From Psettodes erumei (lineage: Eukaryota > Chordata > Actinopteri > Pleuronectiformes > Psettodidae): a stretch of 64,000 bases of DNA. The stretch lies in contig JAFBJZ010000952.1 of the NCBI GenBank assembly GCA_016785225.1, forward strand, positions 4,278,001-4,342,000, given 5' to 3'. Position 1 is the first letter of the stretch. The number at the start of each line of letters is the position of its first letter. Shown here one piece after another: positions 13,801-23,749 of this stretch. The position numbers and the translations under genes are program-made. The notes below the pieces were generated by a model. The model was not told the DNA's origin. It was given only the letters and a program-made list of their open reading frames with translations, and made no database searches.

Positions 13801-15028
13801 CAAATGAAACTGCTACATTCTTGAGGCTTACCAAGCCCAAGACAACAGTGGTGAACCTGACAAAGACAAAGACGGTGTCAATACTGGACTGAATGTTGTA
13901 TTAGTAAAATCTATTATTGAGTGTGCACCACTTTGTTAGGAGTGACTAGTTTGGCGACTGGCTTAAAAAAAAGAAAACACCTCTCAGCGGTTGTTGTTTC
14001 TATGAAGAAAGAAAGAAATACCTCATGAGTCCAACAAACAACATGATCATGATGAAGTTGGGTGGGTACTCAGTTCTGGGCTTGTGTTGGTACAGGCAAC
14101 AGGGGACAAACATCTTAAAGCAGCCAATGACTGTGGTGGAGAGCATCTGAACAGCACCTGGGGAGCGTATGAAAGACAACGAAGTTAGAGCTATGGCAAA
14201 TAAAAAACAACAAGAACCCTGCAGCCTTGCCAGTCAAATAAAACTACTGTAACCTAATTTATTTACCCCATTATAAACAGTAGTACTGTACTTACTATTA
14301 TAAGTTTTGTGCATTTTATGCACGAACAAATAAATAGTGATGTAAGGAAAGTTACCATAGTAACCAAGTTGATATTACATTATCTTCAAATACAATTGTA
14401 ATGTTTACTCCACCATAAAAATAAGGTTTTTGTGACTACTATGCTGTTGGAAAAGTCAGATTGAGAAGAGAAACTGTGAACAAATGTGGACTTTCTAAGT
14501 TCTGGGACACTGAGGTCACCCCCGAATGCACCAGAACACTTAATTCAAAACCGTCACTGTTCATAACTGCCTTTATAACCCCAATCATGTACATGCCCAT
14601 GTGTCTGCAAGTTATTTTTCATGCCAGGAGGGAAATACGGCATGCTTTAAATAATCAACAGTGACACAGAGTACACATTCACAGCAGTGAAGTAAAAGTT
14701 TTATATCTTATTCAGTGTAGTTAATATAAGTAAACAGTTTCTCCTTACCCAGCATGCTGGGCTCCCCCTCCAACAGTGACAGAATGTACTTGTTGAGGAA
14801 AAGGGTGCAAAAGCTGAAGAAGTACCAGAGGCCCAGGTAGGTCATGGAGCGCCAGTTCCACACCCCAGACTCCGCCTCAATCACCGTGGTCTCTGTGACC
14901 GTGATCTTCAGTACCTGCTCCCCCGGCAGGCTGTCGCTGCGGGCCAGCACCACTCGCTCCTGCCGGGTGCGGAACGGTGACAGGAGGTGCCACAGCGAGT
15001 GCCTGGCAGCGTGCCTGCTGCCGGGCAT
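10897..15028 (-). CDS. slc35e2: slc35e2-type nucleotide-sugar/triose-phosphate family transporter, 8 coding exons, 395 aa
   Basis: Minus-strand exons are 15028-14749, 14157-14022, 13856-13729, 12951-12831, 12758-12705, 12621-12549, 12277-12132 and 11146-10897, 1188 nt in total, encoding 395 residues plus TAA. Human SLC35E2B is about 405. A soluble N terminus with TVTETTVIEAE is followed by about ten hydrophobic segments of the drug/metabolite transporter fold. Diagnostic blocks are FCTLFLNKYILSLLEGEPS, SFAETVKSSAPIFTVIMSR, PVMGGLALCTATEISFN, MGRISPVTFS and the C-terminal FFYNKARQVQREML. The family belongs to the TPT branch of SLC35. Its substrate is not established and is not claimed. The ATG at 15028 gives the expected N terminus. 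Fish often call this gene slc35e2b, and one copy cannot settle the suffix. Confidence 0.95.
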
Positions 15029-15806
15029 CGCACCTCCCGCCGGAGGGCCCTCAGGGGCCCAACAGGTGGGGGATTAGAGGGGAGATGAGGAGCTGATGAA
15101 GTTTTTAAAAGGTTAGTCCATCTTCTCAGTGGTCAGGCAATTGAGCAGTCTCTCAGCTGTGCAGTGGCTGCTGGGAATTCTTTATGGTCTGGTTGTCGGC
15201 TGCAACAGATGGAAAGAATAAAAATCATCTTCTGTCAGGTGAGAAAAAAACAGAAAGACGACGATCGTGCTCTTTGCAAAGCAGTGAGTAACCGTTTATA
15301 TACTTGTTGGATTGAACAACCACATATATATCATTTTAAAAAATATTTATGGTTAATTTTTTTTTCCATGCTACTTCATGTCAATTATACTCAACAGTTT
15401 GTTCTGTTGTGCTACTTACTGGGTTAGGGCATTTATTGTACACTGCAGTGATGCTGTGCACGCTTCGTTTTAAACACTGCTTCGCATTGTTAATTCATAT
15501 GAACACAGCAGAGCTCCTCGTATGACAAGAGCGGTAGCTGAAGCCCGAAACTGTGAGTGTTTATGACAGAAGACTGCGGATAAAAGGTGAACACAACCCA
15601 AAGAGCGCCTCAACAAATGTTCGCATAAATCTGTGCTACCCGGTTTGATCGGGAGAGGTTCCGTATTTTAAAAAAGCACCTTACCGTTCCCTTCAAGCGG
15701 ACAGACCTGTAAGTTTGGTGTAGCTAGCCTCTTCTAACGATAACACGAGGAGTCGAGATTAAATGCAAACTCAACATGTGATCGTGCCGAGGAGACGTAC
15801 TCTTAC

Positions 15807-15975
15807 CTCTCTTCGCATCTGGGTGCTTCTGTTTAGACTGAAAAACCCGGTAGCTCAACGAGGCAGCGGCGAGTATTTGAAAGGGAGGAAGTTGTACATC
15901 GATGGTAGCTAACCGCTGTTTGCAGCAACAAAGAGTGAAAAGAGGAGGACAGACCAGAAGTGCTGTGTACCATAG
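15807..15975 (-). promoter_or_regulatory. probable 5' non-coding exon and promoter of slc35e2
   Basis: A strong minus-strand donor (GAGAG then GTAAGAG) has its exon edge at 15807. A matching acceptor with a pyrimidine tract and CAG lies at 15232-15234, upstream of the coding exon. The right boundary at 15975 is a guess. The exon could carry an upstream ORF, since an open frame crosses 15724-16026, but that frame has no recognised motif. Confidence 0.45.
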
Positions 15976-16639
15976 CCTGCAGCATGAGGCAGAGTGAATA
16001 AGACTACGCCCACTATACACAAACATTCACCTATCTATCTAGGTTACCCATATCTATGCACCTGACTTTGAGACGTGGCTGCTATCAGTGCGCAGTGTCA
16101 AGCTAAAGTGATACAACAACAGAGTACAAGTAAAATACTTCAAATTAAAACCTCTATTGGCGCATTACTTTAAATACAAACCCGATAGCCCTAGAGTTAA
16201 AGTGTATTTGATTGTAGCGATCTTCCAATTTAATTTCACTTTTCGTGTTGAGAAAAATTTAATCCTGTATAAATACTTCCAGCCCAAAGATAAACTCTAT
16301 GCTTTTAATTTCTATAATACATAGCCGTGTTTCCGGTGAGACTCAGTTAAACTTGATGAAGCTGCCACGAGACACAATAGATGATGTTGAAAGTGATGCA
16401 TTCATGATCTTCGTCTCGGATATTTCCCCCCCACCCCTGGGGTAACATGTTTGTAGTATGTAGGGGAATAAAGAAAACTTCTATCTTCGAAAAATGAAAT
16501 TTACTCGTAAATCTCAAATAAAATAATTAACAAGACGATCCTGTTTGGTGGAGGGACCCTTTATAAAATCTGTGTGTCGAGGACTGTCCCGACTGCGACC
16601 ACGGGAGGGCAGTGAACGCAAATGGAGGGAAACGTCCCT

Positions 16640-17805
16640 CTGATGGAACCGGTAACTCTAACTCAGGACCTTATAACTGTAATACCAAAACCAAAGAAAG
16701 ATATACTCCTCATTGACAACTGGCGCCCCATTTGTTTGCTTAATAATGACTACAAAATATTTGCATTAATATTTGCTAAAAGAATTAAACTCATTTTTGA
16801 CCACATAATTGATGAGACTCTGGCTTCCAATTGGCTTCTTGGCTGTCTGGGTTCATGAGAGGCAGACATATATCGATACAATCGAACACAAATTTATATT
16901 CCATGCCCTAGAAAAATTTGGTTTTGGCTCATACTTTAGCAGTGCTATCAAAACAATGTATACAAATGGACACTGCTCAATCAAATTGCATGCTGGTACT
17001 TCTCCTCGTTTCTTCCTCAAATGCGGAGTCAGGCAGGGATTGCCTTATATCTCCTTACCTTTTTTTGCTATGTACGCAGCTACTGACTGACTCTGTGAAG
17101 CTTAGTCCCTTAAAAGATATCTCAATAGCAGGCAACGTAGTTATCATCAGCCAACTGGCTGACGATACAACCTTATTTTTTAAAAAATAGCTCTCAGATA
17201 CTGTTGGCTATTGATTTGATAAGTACTTTCTTTGTTGTTTCCGGACTTTGCCTGAACATAAAGAAATGTGAACTGCTTGCTCTTAAATCTTGTAATGTCC
17301 CTTCTATTTGTAATATCCCTATAAAAAATTCTATTTCTTACTTAGGTATTGTCATTACTAAAGATAAGGAAGCCAGATGCAACTTAAACTTAAACTTAAT
17401 TATTGAAAAAACCCACATATGCTGCTTTATCTCTTGCTGTTAATAAAAAGGTCTTGAGAGATATTGACAAGATGCTATTTAACTTTGTATGGAGAAATAA
17501 AAATCACTCTTAAAAATCAGTAATAATGAACTCATATGATAAGGGTGGCCTTAATTTCTTAGACTTTTACACTTTCAATAATACATTTTAAATTAATTGG
17601 CTAAAACAATTCATCAAGAACCCATCTTCAATTTGGAACTTCATACCAAACTTTATCTTCTCTAAATAAGGAGGCCTAAATTTATTTTATAATTACAATG
17701 TAATGTTTTAAGGGGATGTAAAAATCCCCTTAAAACTATCCAACTTTCATAAACATATGCTTCTTTCTTGGTCATTAATCTATAAACACAATTTCTCCCC
17801 ACATA
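16640..17805 (+). mobile_element. Tx1-like L1 LINE, 5'-truncated reverse-transcriptase part, frameshifted
   Basis: Translated fragments in shifting frames carry reverse-transcriptase blocks of the Tx1/L1 clade: IPKPKKDILLIDNWRPI (about 16684), an FMRGRHIS-like block (about 16855), CGVRQG (about 17025) and LADDTTLFF (about 17158), where LADD takes the place of the usual F/YADD catalytic motif. Further downstream come LCLNIKKCELLAL and a YLGI block. Several frameshifts and stops make it non-functional. The endonuclease half is missing, as is typical of 5'-truncated LINE copies. The left boundary near 16640 is approximate. The right edge abuts a Ty3/gypsy insertion, and the element continues at 21279. 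Confidence 0.85.
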
Positions 17806-17810
17806 GATAC
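17806..17810. repeat. left GATAC target-site duplication of the gypsy insertion
   Basis: GATAC immediately before the 5' LTR repeats right after the 3' LTR at 21274-21278. Removing the element and one copy restores an uninterrupted LINE reading across the junction. GATAC also precedes the 3' LTR internally (20787-20791), so the LTR boundary is ambiguous by 5 bases. Confidence 0.7.
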
Positions 17811-18207
17811 TGTGATGGCCCAGGATGGGCGTGGCTTTCCGGTTGCCTCTCCCTCTTTTCTCCCTTGCTCCCAGGTGGTGACAGGAGGCGTGGCTGGCCA
17901 TGACAGGCAGACGAGGCACACCTGGAGCTCATCATCTGGCAATCAGCACACCACCTTAAAAGCCCTGCTCCCCAATACTCTGTGCCAGATGATTGCCCTG
18001 CAACATCCTGCGTTCTTTGCCCACGACCACTTTCCTGACCCCGACCACGTCCCCGAAGAGTCGACACCAGAACACCACGCCAGCAACACCATGTGTGTGA
18101 CTCTTCAGGAATCCCCTGCGCTGTTTTCCTCGCTGGTACTCAATAAAAACTCGAACTGTGTGTCTCTGGTCTCCTGCGCCTTTTGGTCCAGGAGTGCGGC
18201 CGTGTCA
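17811..18207 (+). repeat. 5' LTR of the gypsy element
   Basis: It starts TGTGATGGCCCAGG and ends CGGCCGTGTCA, with the same start and end as the copy at 20792-21273. It contains AATAAA near 18142, a likely LTR polyadenylation signal. It is 397 bases long, against 482 for its partner. The main difference is a repeat block near 18020-18065 that is much longer in the 3' LTR. Confidence 0.9.
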
Positions 18208-18222
18208 GAATCATCTGGTCAA

Positions 18223-18465
18223 AATGGACCAGGCAGAGACCGAGCACTTCAAGTGTGCCTTGGCCGCACAAGGCATGCTCCTCAGCCGGCAGGAATCAGC
18301 CCTGACAAGAGCTCTGGAGGCAATACAGCCTCCAGCATGACCCAGCTCGATGGGCAACTGGGTCACGTCACAACTCACTAGCCTCTCGACCTCCGGCGTC
18401 CTGTCTGCTCCGCCAGCTGCCGCCTCACCTGCTCCCTCACCACTGGCTGTACCTCCGGGACCGTT
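18223..18465 (+). pseudogene. gag N-terminal remnant of the gypsy element
   Basis: Shortly after the 5' LTR an ATG at 18223 opens MDQAETEHFKCALAAQG, similar to the N-terminal helix of fish gypsy Gag proteins. It is followed, after a frame shift, by a proline/alanine/serine-rich linker up to about 18465. There the sequence switches to an inverted segment. It has no intact Gag product. Confidence 0.6.
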
Positions 18466-18740
18466 TACTTCCTTTCCCTGGACCGGCTGATCGAAAACCC
18501 TCCGCATCTCTGCTGCGAACTCTCGGTAATCCAGACATAGAGGGCTTGCGTTGCGCGAGGGCCAATTTCCACGAGGCGGCTTTGCCAGCACAAAGACTCA
18601 TGACAAATGTCACCTTTGACTGGTCGGTGGCGTAGGTAGCCTGCTGGCTAAAAACCAGGGCACACTAGTGCAGAAACTCCGTATGCCCCTAGATCCCCTG
18701 TGTACCTGGCTGGGGTCGGGATGTACGGTTCTCGGGGTGA
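18466..18740 (-). pseudogene. inverted gag capsid-region fragment inside the gypsy element
   Basis: Read on the minus strand this piece contains DYREFAAEMRRVFDQPVQGK (about 18536-18477) and, further upstream in its own reading, PTPARYTGDLG (near 18714). Both are typical of the Gag capsid region of fish gypsy elements. The flanking gag and pol pieces are on the plus strand, so about 270 bases have been flipped. The frame is broken. Boundaries are good to roughly 15 bases. Confidence 0.65.
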
Positions 18741-18749
18741 GGAAGTAAA

Positions 18750-20780
18750 TTGGGCCAACTAGAGCCTGATCCAGGCAAAATCCAAGCAGTCCTGGAATGG
18801 CCGGTCCCCTCCACATGCAAGCACCTCCAACGTTTCCTGGGGTTTGCCAACTTCTACTGATGCTTCATTAAAAACTATAGTAGGTTGGCAGCCCAACTCA
18901 CATCCACCAAGGTGGTTTTCAAATGGTCCCCTGCAGCACAGGAGGCGTTCGAGACCCTCAAAGAGAGGTTCTCGAGCGCCCCTGTGTTGGTACACCCAGA
19001 TCCACACCTGAAGTTCATCGTGGAGGTCGACGCCTCGGACTCCGGAGTGGGGGCAGTCCTATCCCAACAGTCCCCAGATGACCAGAAACTCCACTCCTGC
19101 GCTTTCTTCTCTTGGCGCCTTTCCCCGGCCGAGCAGAATTATGACGTGGGAAAATGGGAGCTGCTGGCCATGGTATTGGCGTTGCAGGAGTGGAGACACT
19201 GGCTGGAGGGTGCAGAACACCCGTTCGTCGTCTGGACAGATCACAAAAATCTGTCCTACCTGCGTTCCGCCCGGAGGCTGAACCCACGTCAGGCGCGGTG
19301 GGCTCTATTCCTGGGTAGGTTTAAGTTCACCATTACCTACCGCCCGGGCTCCCGTAATACCAAGCCTGATGCGCTTTCCCGCCAGTTTTCACCCACAGGG
19401 GAGGAGGCCCCTGCAGAGACCATTGTCCCATCATCCTGTGTGGTTGGGGCGGCCAGGTGGGAGATTGAGCAGGAGGCCCTCCAGGGGCAGGCTGTTCCCA
19501 TAGACTGCCCAGAGGGTCGGCTCTTCGTCCCTGCCCCGGTGAGGTCGTCGGTGCTACAGTGGGTCCATGATTGGAAGCTGGCTTGCAACCCCGGCTGCCA
19601 CAGGACTCTAGCCATGCTTCGACAGAGGTTCTGGTGGCCGTCCATGCCTGACGACACCTGTGAGTATGTCCTGGTCTGCACCCGCAGCAAGCCCTCTCAC
19701 CAGGCCCCGGCTGGCCTTCTCCGTCCATTACCGATACCTCACCGTCCCATGTTGCCGTGGACTTTGTAAATGGGTTACCCCCATCCAGTGGGAATACTAT
19801 AGTCGACCGGTTCTCAAAGTCTGTCCATTTTGTTCCCCTACCAAAACTCCCCTCCGCTCTAGAAACTGCTGAACTACTACATTTACCATCTGTTTCGTCT
19901 CCACGGTATTCCCCAGGACATTATGTCAGACCGGGGCCCCCAGTTCACTTCTCGGATGTGGAAGGCTTTCTGCCAAGCCTTGGGGACATCGACCAGTCTC
20001 TCTTCCGGGTACCACCCCCAGACCAACGGCCAGACGGAGCGGGCAAATCAGGACTTGGTCGGCTCTACGCTGCGTGGCTTTCCTGCTACCGACCTCTTGG
20101 TCCACGCACCTACCCTGGGTCGAGTATGCTCATAACTCCCTGGTCAGCTCCGCCTCCGTCGTCCCCCTTCATGGTCTCCCAGGGTTTTCAGCCTCCCCTG
20201 TTCCCGAGCCAGGAGTGTGAGGTCGCGGCGCCCTCAGTACAAGCCCACCGAACCGGGCAGCCTTGACACGAACGGCGGAACGCAACCGACGCTTGGCGGA
20301 CCGTCACAGAACCCCTGCTCCGGAGTACAAGGTCGGGCAAGAGGTGTGGCTCTCGTCACGCGACTTCCCGCTACAAACCGAGTCACGCAAACTTACCCCC
20401 AGATATATCGGCTCCTACACCATTGAGCAAGTCATAAATCCCGCAGTGGTAAAATTAAAACTCCCCCCAGCCCTGAAAATCCACCCCATTTTCCACGTGT
20501 CCCTGCTCAAACCCGTCACAAAGAGCCCCCTGAGCCCTCCAGCTGAGCCCCCCCCCCACCTCCCCAGTTCATCGACGGCCACCCGGCATTTACCCTCCGT
20601 CGCCTGTTGGACGTACGTAGGCGTGGCCGCGGGTTCCAGTACCTCGAGGACTGGGAGGGGTACAGTCCAGATGAGAGGTCTTGGGTCAGCAAGAGCCTTA
20701 TCATGGACCCGGAGCTGCTCATTGATTTCTACCGGGAGCTCCCGGAGAAACCCGGTAGGCCGCCAGGGGGCGTCCATTGA
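18750..20780 (+). pseudogene. pol remnant of the gypsy element: RT end, RNase H, integrase, chromodomain-like tail
   Basis: The reading begins within the C-terminal end of reverse transcriptase (LQRFLGFANFY, about 18826). It is broken by TGA at 18858-18860, then stays open to 19769. That frame includes the RNase H region with EVDASDSGVGAVLSQQ and WTDHKNLSYL, and an HHCC-like integrase region around RQRFWWPSMP in which some metal ligands appear lost. The integrase core continues in other frames with VDFVNGLPP, SDRGPQFTS and NGQTERANQ, the three catalytic-site neighbourhoods. The tail near 20640-20780 (LEDWEGYSPDERSWV) resembles the chromodomain of chromoviruses. Protease and most reverse transcriptase are missing. 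Confidence 0.85.
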
Positions 20781-20788
20781 GGGGGGGA
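20780..20788 (+). promoter_or_regulatory. polypurine tract of the gypsy element
   Basis: A-G7-A lies directly after the pol stop codon and three bases before the 3' LTR. This is the standard position for the plus-strand primer of an LTR retrotransposon. Confidence 0.8.
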
Positions 20789-20791
20789 TAC

Positions 20792-21273
20792 TGTGATGGC
20801 CCAGGATGGGCGTGGCTTTCCAGTTGCCTCTCCCTTGCTCCCAGGTGGTGACAGGAGGCGTGGCTGGCCATGACAGGCAGACAAGGCACACCTTAAGCTC
20901 ATCATCTGGCAATCAGCACACCACCTTAAAAGCCCTGCTCCCCAACACTCTGTGCCAGATGATTGCCCTGCAACATCCCACGTTCTTTGCCCACGACCAC
21001 GTTCCTGACCACGATTCCGACCACTGCTACGCCTCGACCACGACTACGTCCTTGACCACGGCTACGTCTTTGACTACGTCTACATAGCTGACCTCAGCTA
21101 CGTCCCCGACCATGGCTACATCTACGTCCACGTCCATGAAGAGTCGACACCAGAACACCACGCCAGCAACACCACGTGTGCGACTCTTCAGGAATCCCCT
21201 GCGCTGTTTTCCTCGCTGGTACTCAATAAAAACTCAAACTGTGTGTCTCTGGTCCAGAAGCACGGCCGTGTCA
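20792..21273 (+). repeat. 3' LTR of the gypsy element with expanded internal minisatellite
   Basis: It matches the 5' LTR at both ends but is 85 bases longer. The excess is mostly at about 20995-21140, an imperfect array of units of about 12-18 bases built on CTACGTC / GACCACG. It lacks two short stretches present in the 5' LTR (a CCTCTTTTCTCC-like piece near 17855 and about 13 bases near 18175). AATAAA near 21225 is retained. Confidence 0.88.
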
Positions 21274-21278
21274 GATAC
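21274..21278. repeat. right GATAC target-site duplication
   Basis: GATAC directly after the 3' LTR matches 17806-17810. The LINE reading resumes at once with TACATATGG. Confidence 0.7.
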
Positions 21279-22140
21279 TACATATGGAACAGTAAAGACA
21301 TCATATATAGAAACAAATCCTTATTTTACCCCTATTGGTTTGTTCATACTTGTATACTTTTTTATTGATCAGTTATTTAACTCAAATGGATCATTACTTA
21401 CATATCAAGAATTTATCTTAAAATGCAGTGTTCCTGTTAAAGAATTTAATATTGTTATAAATACAATCCCTGCTGGTGTGATCATGTTGTTTAAAAATAC
21501 ATTAACACAGAATACAACATTATTGCCCATTGATCCAACCAAACTTGTAATTGGCCAGATTTGTTTCTCACCAACACGCAATAGTAACCGTCATATGCTC
21601 TTTATTTCAGTCGTATCGACTCCATATGTAATAGCTTACTGGAACTTTATTAATAACCTTGACTAGAAGAAGATTTGGAACTTACCTGAAAGATACATGA
21701 TCCATAATAAGGTAAAATAGGTATCCTTTAAAATAATTCACAGAATTTGCCCATCTAAAGTTTTGATTTTTTTTTACAACAATTGAAAAAAGATATAGAT
21801 TTAAATTGCTCTTTCTGTAAAGGACATCCTGAAGATGTTTTTCCATTTAATTTGGTCTTTCCCTTCCACCACCAAACTATGGGAAGACATTTGTAACCTG
21901 ATCTCTTTTTCTATTGAACCACGTTTTTCCCTTTGCTTTGAACATATATTGTTTGGCTTCATTGATGTTCCACCTCCAAAAGAAAAACAATTTTATATTA
22001 ATCTTATATATTTAGCCAAATGGCATATCCATAAATGTCATTACTCAAATCAAAAGCCACTCTTTCTCATCTTTGAGAATGAAGTCAAACAATATATTAC
22101 AACTATAAAAAAAAAAATCCACCAATATGAAAGCTATTAA
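21279..22140 (+). mobile_element. Tx1-like L1 LINE, 3' part after the gypsy insertion
   Basis: This continues the LINE interrupted at 17805. Fragments such as YRNKSLFYPYW (about 21305) and CSFCKGHPEDVFHLIW (about 21809) fit the C-terminal part of Tx1/L1 ORF2, which has a cysteine/histidine region after reverse transcriptase. An open stretch at 21835-22140 ends with TAA. No poly-A tail or target-site duplication could be fixed, so the 3' border is approximate. Confidence 0.8.
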
Positions 22141-23600
22141 GACTTTGAATCTATGCACTCTTTACATTTTTGTATAGCATAATATCCTGAAAAATTGCCC
22201 TGGTGTGTTTGTAGCCCCCTGGAGATGATTTTTCTTGTTGTATTGAAACCCCCCCCCCCCAAAACGCTCTGAGACATCAAAAGGCATCAGGATGGGAACC
22301 ACTGATTTAATCTGAAATGCGTTGCGTGTTATCATATATTTTGTAAAATATTAATCTGAAATGCAAGGCGTAACTACAGCTTTCAGATAAATACTGTAGT
22401 GGAATAGAAGGTTTTAATATTTGCACCTGAAATATAATGAAGTTTAAAGAAGCATAAAACGGAAACAGTATCTCAAAAGTGCCATCACATGGTGGGTTAG
22501 TGATAAGCATCAGAGAAGTAATGTGCAGGTGGTAATTAAAAAAAAATTATGTAGAATAGTCCCCTACAAAGTCTAATAAAATGTAAATGAGAAGTCTGGC
22601 CTCCAACATTTTTTAAAATCTTCTAAAAATGTCCAGTTCAGTTCAGCAGGATTCATTTGTTTGTTTGTTTGAACACAGGAGGTAAATGAGCATGGGAACT
22701 GCATTCAACAAGATCTCACCTTTTTAAATGAAGGTAAAACGAAAATACTGTGGATAATTTCAAGTGTAAGATGTAAAAATAAAGACCCCAAAGAGCTTGG
22801 TGTTAATGCAGTCTAGCAGAGATTGTGCAGCTGTGGCTTTTGATTTAAGGAAAAGTGCAAGTGAAGTTGTCCGGTGTATAACTTAAGTATAGTGTGTTTT
22901 GTAAAATGTTCATGTGGCTTTTAGTAGGAAGGTTATGGAAATGTTAAACCTCCGACTCTCTTAAACTGAAGACCATGTCATTACATTTTTCTTAAGCTTG
23001 TAGTCAAGGACTGATACCTTTAACAGCCTCAGTCTCATAGATACTGAAAGAGCCCTGCCACCACAGGTGCAGCTGAGAGGGAGAAACCCACTTATGCTGG
23101 AGACAGGAATCCCACTCTCTTGCCTATCAAAATAAGGAAACAAACAGAAAAACAAAAAAACAGTGTCCTAAATTGGAGTGGTTGGATTGGTCATCAAGGC
23201 CGACCTCTGCCATTTTTCTTTTTCACTGTTATCATGCGACCTCTCAAGCAAACCACAGTTACGTACATCTATACTTGTTGTTGTGATAAAAATTTGTCGC
23301 TACCTTATTAACCTATTGTTCCTCATTAGTACTTTTAAATAAAAACAACCATGGAGGCTTAAAATGGCCATTAAAAGGAAGAAACGACAGTTAAGGGATG
23401 CACAGTTTCAGTCTGGGGGAGGGGTGTGGGACCTTTGACTTGTATGAGCCCATGGGACCGGCCTTATCATAATCCTACTATGGTTATGCAAAATTTTAAA
23501 AGGGAAAATCAATGAGAAGGATAATCGTCACTATAAACTCATAAGAGCCTCTCTGGTCATCCCAGGGACTGCAGCGCCTCTGAGCAGCCCGGCATAAACG
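22141..23600. other. intergenic between the LINE and the membrane-protein gene
   Basis: AT-rich sequence with a C11-12 run near 22249 and no coding pattern. The last 150 bases before 23750 become CpG-richer and include GGGCGGAGTC near 23680, a GC-box-like motif that may belong to the promoter of the next gene. Confidence 0.6.
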
Positions 23601-23749
23601 ATCGCAGCAGCCGCCGAAGAAGAAGGGCATCGTCTCTTCCTGTTTATATGGTCAAACGTGAAACTGAAGTTTTGTAAGATGGGCGGAGTCGGACAGCAAG
23701 AAGACGCAGGAATGTAAGCACCGGCAGCTACAGCCATGTCCAGGAGGAA

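Larger units (their letters stand above)
17811..21273 (+). mobile_element. Ty3/gypsy chromodomain LTR retrotransposon, rearranged and defective, nested in the L1
   Basis: Two long terminal repeats (17811-18207 and 20792-21273) flank a 2.6-kb interior, about half the usual length. From left to right the interior holds a gag N-terminal part (+), an inverted gag middle part (-), the end of reverse transcriptase, RNase H, an integrase zinc-finger region, an integrase core and a chromodomain-like tail (+). GATAC flanks both outer ends (17806-17810 and 21274-21278), the best candidate target-site duplication. LTR ends are TG...CA. The protease and most of the polymerase are absent, and stops and frameshifts break the rest, so it cannot move by itself. 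There is no env-like ORF, so I do not call it an endogenous retrovirus. Confidence 0.9.

Noticed and set aside
18885..19769. 294-residue open frame as an intact host gene
   Set aside because: It is the RNase H and start of integrase of the gypsy element, preceded in frame by a stop inside conserved RT sequence, so it is a pol remnant.
17811..21273. Endogenous retrovirus
   Set aside because: RNase H, integrase and a chromodomain-like tail fit Ty3/gypsy chromoviruses. There is no env-like ORF and the element is internally deleted.
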